Source of the DNA: Anaerolineales bacterium
GTDB lineage: Bacteria; Chloroflexota; Anaerolineae; Anaerolineales; UBA6663
Reading direction: 5' to 3'
Assembly: GCA_017999235.1 (NCBI GenBank)
Contig: JAGOBN010000001.1
Coordinates: 1 to 8,499 of the forward strand
DNA length: 8,499 nucleotides
Shown here: positions 5,473-8,499 of the stretch, piece after piece
Position numbering within the stretch: the first letter of the stretch is position 1
Layout of the letters: each line of letters opens with the position of its first letter
Made by a program: the position numbers and the translations under genes
Notes under the pieces: generated by a model
What the model was told of the DNA's origin: nothing
Databases searched by the model: none
The model's input: only the letters and a program-made list of their open reading frames with translations

Positions 5473-8181
5473 CTACAGTTCCGCCAGCCGCGCCTGAAGT
5501 TTGGCGCGGCTTTCCTGCGCCTGGGCCAGCTTGGCGCGTTCCTTCTCCACCACCGCCGCCGGCGCCTTGGCCGTGAAGTCCGAGGCCAGCAGGCCCGCGG
5601 CCTTGGCGATCTGCTTCTCCAGGTCGGCCAGATCCTTCTCCAGCCGGGCGCGCTCAGCGCTCAAATCCACCAAGCCCTCCAGGGGCAGGAAGACCTGCGT
5701 GCCGCCCTCGACCAGGGTGACGGCATTCTTGGGCGCCTCCGCCGCCGGCCCGATCGTCAACCGCGCGTCGTCCAGGCCGGCCAGGGCCGCCAGCAGCGCC
5801 CGCTGTTCGGCCAGCCAGCCGGCCTTCTCGCCGGCGGCCAGCACAGCCGGGATGCGTTTGCGCGGCTCAACCTTCTTTTCCATGCGCGCGTTGCGAATGC
5901 CGCGCACCAGGGCGCGCACGTGCTCAAAATCCTCCAGCGCGGCGGCGTCCACGGCGCCGGCGCTGGGCCAGGCCGCCACGATCAGCGCGGCCGGATCGTC
6001 GGCGCGGCGCGGCAGCTTCTGCCAGACCGCCTCGCTGATGTACGGCACGTACGGGTGCAGCAAGCGCAGCGCCTGATCCAGAACATGGATCAGCAGTTGG
6101 CGCGTCTGATCCTTGGCCGCGGCTGACTCAGCCGCGGCGTCCGGGCTCTGCAGCGTGATCTTGGCGATCTCCACGTACCAGTCCGCGAAGTCGTTCCACA
6201 GGAAGTCATACGCCAGCTGGCCGGCCTGGCCGAACTCGTAAGCGTCCATCAGCCGGGTGCAGTCGGCGGCCGCCTGGTTGAGCCGGGCCAGGATCCAGCG
6301 GTCGGCCAGGGCGGTGGGGGCCGGCGGCGCGCCGCGCTGGAAGCCCTCCGGCAGGTTGGTGACGATGAAGCGCGTGATGTTCCAGATTTTGTTGGCGAAG
6401 TTGCGGTTGGACTCCACCCGGCTCAGGCTCAAGTTTAGGTCGTTGCCGGGCGTCCCGCTGGTCAGCAGGGTGAAGCGCAGGGCGTCCGTGCCAAACTCGT
6501 CCATCACCTGGCGCGGGTCGATGACGTTGCCCAGGCTCTTGCTCATCTTGCGGCCGTGCTCGTCGCGCACCAGGCCGTGCAGATAGACGGTGTGGAACGG
6601 CGCCTCCCCCGTGTACTCCAAGCCGGACATGATCATGCGCGCCACCCAGAAGAACAGGATGTCGTAGCCGGTCTCCAGCACGCTGGTGGGGTAGAAGTAT
6701 TTCAGATCCGGGGTCTGTTCCGGCCAGCCGAGGGTGGAGAACGGCCACAGCCCGGACGAGAACCAGGTGTCGAGCACGTCGCTGTCCTGCTCCAGCCGCA
6801 CGTCCGGCCCGTATTTGGCGCGCGCCTGGGCGTAGGCCTCGGCCTCGGTGCGGGCGCAGAACTGCTCGTCGGTGGGCCGGCCGTCCGACCCCAGCGGATA
6901 CCAGACTGGGATACGGTGGCCCCACCACAACTGCCGGCTGATGCACCAGTCCTTGATGCGCTCTGGGTCCAGCCAGTTGAAGTAGATCTTCTCAAAGTGT
7001 TCGGGGATGATGCGGATGCGGCCGTCCTGCACGGCCGCCGTCCCGGCTTCCGCCAACGGCTTGATCTGGACGAACCACTGGGTGGACACCAGCGGCTCCA
7101 CGATCTCGCCGCCCCGCTGTGAGCGCGGGGTGTTGCGGAGATAAGGGTCTTCTTTGATCACCAGATCGGCCACGCGCATATCCGCCCACAGCTGTTTGCG
7201 GCACTCGAAGCGGTCCAACCCCTGGTAGCGGCCGCCGGCGGCCGTGACCTTGGCCTCCCGGTCGAGCATGGAAATGATCGGCAGGCCGTGCCGGGCGCCG
7301 ATCTCGTAGTCGGCAAAGTCGTGGCCGGGCGTGATCTTCAGCGCGCCCGTGCCGAACTCCCGATCCACGGCTTCGTCCGCGATGACGGGGATCGGGCGGT
7401 CCAGGATCGGCACCAGCGCCAGCCGGCCGATAAACTTCTGGTAGCGCGGGTCTTCGGGATGCACCGCCACGGCGGTGTCGCCCAGGATGGTCTCCGGGCG
7501 GGTGGTGGCCACGGGGATGAAATCGTCCGAGTCCTGCAGGCGGTACTTAAAGTAGTACAGCGTGCCGGGCTCCTCGTTGTATTCCACCTCCAGGTCGCTG
7601 ACGGCCGTCTTCAGACCGGGGCTCCAGTTGATCAGGCGCGGCCCGCGGTAGATCAGGCCCTTCTGGTACAGGCGCACGAAGGCTTCGCGCACCGCCCGGC
7701 TCAAGCCCTCATCCAAAGTAAAGCGCTCGCGCTCCCAATCACAGGAAGCGCCCAGCCGGCGCAGCTGGTCATAGATGATGCTGCCGTACTTCCGCTGCCA
7801 GGCCCAGCAGCGTTCCAGGAATTTCTCGCGGCCCAGCTCCTCGCGCGTCACCTCTTCGGTCCGCAGCAGGTCCTTCTCCACCTGCAGCTGGGTGGCGATG
7901 CCGGCATGGTCCGAGCCCGGCACCCACAGCGTGGGGTCGCCCAGCATGCGGTGGTAGCGGATCATCAGATCCTCCGCCGATACAAACATGGCGTGGCCCA
8001 GGTGCAGCTCGCCGGTCACATTGGGCGGGGGGATCGAGATGACGAACGGCTTCTTGGCCGGATCGTGGCCGGGCGCGTTGGGATCATTGACGGGCTTAAA
8101 CCAGCCGTTCTTCTCCCACCAGGCATATAAGTCGCGCTCGGTGGCCGCGAAGTCATAGGTTTTTGGAAATTCGGTTGCCAT
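5473..8181 (-). CDS. valS: Valyl-tRNA synthetase
   Basis: ValRS charges tRNA-Val with valine using ATP and hydrolyses mischarged Thr-tRNA-Val. From the ATG at 8181 the protein has 902 residues, in the usual range. Class I signatures are HLGH (60-63, the HIGH motif) after SIPPPNVTGE, and KMSKS (545-549) within GRKMSKSLGNVIDP. The CP1 editing domain spans roughly 190-390, with VATTRPETILGDTAVAVHP (224-242) and GTGALKITPGHD (277-288). The anticodon-binding helical domain follows (about 620-760). The C-terminus (about 841-902, LSAERARLEKDLADLEKQ onward) is the typical ValRS coiled-coil arm. A GTG at 8187 would add two residues, but it overlaps the ribosome site GGGGAG (8187-8192), which is 5 nt before the ATG, so the ATG is preferred. 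Expression is controlled by the T-box leader immediately upstream. It converges on the aldo/keto reductase gene. Confidence 0.98.
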   Translation of the reverse strand: MATEFPKTYDFAATERDLYAWWEKNGWFKPVNDPNAPGHDPAKKPFVISIPPPNVTGELHLGHAMFVSAEDLMIRYHRMLGDPTLWVPGSDHAGIATQLQVEKDLLRTEEVTREELGREKFLERCWAWQRKYGSIIYDQLRRLGASCDWERERFTLDEGLSRAVREAFVRLYQKGLIYRGPRLINWSPGLKTAVSDLEVEYNEEPGTLYYFKYRLQDSDDFIPVATTRPETILGDTAVAVHPEDPRYQKFIGRLALVPILDRPIPVIADEAVDREFGTGALKITPGHDFADYEIGARHGLPIISMLDREAKVTAAGGRYQGLDRFECRKQLWADMRVADLVIKEDPYLRNTPRSQRGGEIVEPLVSTQWFVQIKPLAEAGTAAVQDGRIRIIPEHFEKIYFNWLDPERIKDWCISRQLWWGHRIPVWYPLGSDGRPTDEQFCARTEAEAYAQARAKYGPDVRLEQDSDVLDTWFSSGLWPFSTLGWPEQTPDLKYFYPTSVLETGYDILFFWVARMIMSGLEYTGEAPFHTVYLHGLVRDEHGRKMSKSLGNVIDPRQVMDEFGTDALRFTLLTSGTPGNDLNLSLSRVESNRNFANKIWNITRFIVTNLPEGFQRGAPPAPTALADRWILARLNQAAADCTRLMDAYEFGQAGQLAYDFLWNDFADWYVEIAKITLQSPDAAAESAAAKDQTRQLLIHVLDQALRLLHPYVPYISEAVWQKLPRRADDPAALIVAAWPSAGAVDAAALEDFEHVRALVRGIRNARMEKKVEPRKRIPAVLAAGEKAGWLAEQRALLAALAGLDDARLTIGPAAEAPKNAVTLVEGGTQVFLPLEGLVDLSAERARLEKDLADLEKQIAKAAGLLASDFTAKAPAAVVEKERAKLAQAQESRAKLQARLAEL

Positions 8182-8186
8182 ACCCA

Positions 8187-8192
8187 CTCCCC
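8187..8192 (-). promoter_or_regulatory. Shine-Dalgarno site deciding the valS start
   Basis: GGGGAG on the minus strand lies 5 nt before the ATG at 8181. The in-frame GTG at 8185-8187 shares its first G with this site, so it cannot be served by it and is not the likely start. Confidence 0.7.
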
Positions 8193-8193
8193 G

Positions 8194-8217
8194 GCGCCGC
8201 GGGGACCCCGCCGGCGC
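8194..8217 (-). other. GC-rich hairpin between attenuator and valS ribosome site
   Basis: An 11-nt arm (8194-8204) pairs with a 12-nt arm (8206-8217), leaving one bulged base and a very tight GAC turn. In the valS mRNA it ends one nucleotide before GGGGAG. It is separate from the T-box terminator (8224-8265), which has its own U-tract. It could protect or space the ribosome site, or could simply be a GC-rich coincidence. Confidence 0.45.
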
Positions 8218-8223
8218 GCTGAC

Positions 8224-8265
8224 AAAATAAAAACAGCCCGTTTGTCCATGAGGACGAAAGGGCTG
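8224..8265 (-). terminator. Intrinsic terminator of the valS T-box
   Basis: The minus-strand arms at 8252-8265 and 8234-8247 pair in 12 of 14 positions (outer CAGCCC/GGGCTG, inner GTCC/GGAC) around a TCAT loop. They are followed by TTTTTATTTT (8224-8233). This is the only hairpin in the window with a classical U-tract. Confidence 0.93.
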
Positions 8266-8284
8266 CCTTCCGTGGTACCACCTC
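8250..8284 (-). promoter_or_regulatory. T-box antiterminator with UGGU acceptor-end binding bulge
   Basis: GAGG (8281-8284) pairs with CCTC (8250-8253), and ACG (8271-8273) pairs with CGT (8254-8256). This leaves the 7-nt bulge UGGUACC (8274-8280). UGGU is complementary to ACCA, the end of a tRNA with an A discriminator, as expected for tRNA-Val. The 3' strand uses bases that also belong to the 5' arm of the terminator, so the two structures exclude each other. Confidence 0.88.
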
Positions 8285-8403
8285 GGTTTCCGGCGTCAAC
8301 TGGCCATGGGCCAGCGCCGGACACTCTGCTCCGCGTTATCGGGCGGACCCGCACAGATCTACTAAGCCGCTCACGGCGGCCGTTCCGCTGTGGACTCCCG
8401 AGT

Positions 8404-8406
8404 GAC
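8404..8406 (-). promoter_or_regulatory. T-box specifier codon GUC (valine)
   Basis: In the Stem I context GAAC-GTC-ACTC the triplet GTC occupies the specifier position and is followed by the usual purine. GUC is a valine codon read by tRNA-Val(GAC), matching the valS gene downstream. Confidence 0.85.
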
Positions 8407-8499
8407 GTTCAGCGGCGGCGTCTGGGGTGGGCTTTCAGCCGAGGGCCCGCCCTCTCTAGCAGCGCCGGCCCGCCTACTGCTCTCGATTACCGTCCTCTT

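Larger units (their letters stand above)
8221..8499 (-). promoter_or_regulatory. T-box riboswitch leader of valS (5' end at or just beyond the window edge)
   Basis: T-box leaders bind a specific tRNA; uncharged tRNA stabilises an antiterminator and lets transcription proceed into the gene. Reading the minus strand from 8499, Stem I begins near the edge with an AGTAG element (8474-8478), an AGAGAGG element (8451-8457) and an apical GGCTGAAAGCC hairpin (8430-8440). The specifier region GAACGTCACTCGGGAGTC (8393-8410) follows. An AGTAGATCTG segment (8354-8363) comes next, then a Stem III-type hairpin (CCGGCG 8290-8295 with CGCCGG 8315-8320, inner CTGGCC with GGCCAG). The T-box sequence AGGTGGTACCACGG (8270-8283) and an intrinsic terminator complete it. 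The order, the specifier and the valS gene downstream agree. The promoter is not in the window. Confidence 0.95.

Noticed and set aside
7288..8130. Open frame of 280 codons on the plus strand inside valS, and a similar one at 6556-7122
   Set aside because: Both are antisense to conserved ValRS sequence (editing domain, KMSKS region), have no family resemblance and no ribosome site of note.
8221..8499. Possible tRNA or other structured RNA gene at the right edge, given the many hairpins
   Set aside because: The elements occur in T-box order with a T-box consensus and U-tract terminator directly upstream of valS; no cloverleaf or CCA-ended tRNA is visible.

Overview
The window is uniformly GC-rich, densely coding bacterial DNA with five complete protein genes, one gene fragment cut by the left edge, and an RNA leader that runs to the right edge. 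Everything here looks chromosomal and housekeeping or near-housekeeping. I see no mobile element, CRISPR array, rRNA or tRNA. A GC-rich genome with a T-box leader on valS, a lipobox-bearing hydrolase of the TAP/proline-iminopeptidase type and the general style of these proteins suggests Chloroflexota, possibly Anaerolineae. That placement is inference; a GC-rich actinobacterium, Deinococcus-Thermus member or other T-box-bearing lineage is not excluded.

Left part (1-1050, minus strand): an AIM24/TIGR00266-family gene is followed 9 nt later by the start of a secreted lipoprotein alpha/beta hydrolase whose remainder lies beyond the left edge. A 233-bp divergent intergenic region (1051-1283) holds a perfect TATAAT -10 element for the leftward unit and a TACAAT -10 candidate for the rightward unit.

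Centre (1284-5382, plus strand): a tight three-gene unit with gaps of 18 and 22 nt. It encodes polyphosphate kinase 1 (ppk) with all key catalytic residues, an unrecognised four-helix membrane protein that carries the same soluble module twice, and an aldo/keto reductase with the full catalytic tetrad. The unit ends in a convergent spacer (5383-5472) with two strong GC-rich hairpins.

Right part (5473-8499, minus strand): valyl-tRNA synthetase (valS) preceded by a T-box riboswitch. The leader shows a GUC valine specifier, a UGGU acceptor-end binding sequence, and mutually exclusive antiterminator and terminator helices. It should read uncharged tRNA-Val and raise valS expression when valine or charging capacity falls. 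An extra GC-rich hairpin sits between the attenuator and the valS ribosome-binding site.

I did not find a clearly new multi-gene system. The least explained item is the duplicated-module membrane protein placed directly behind ppk.
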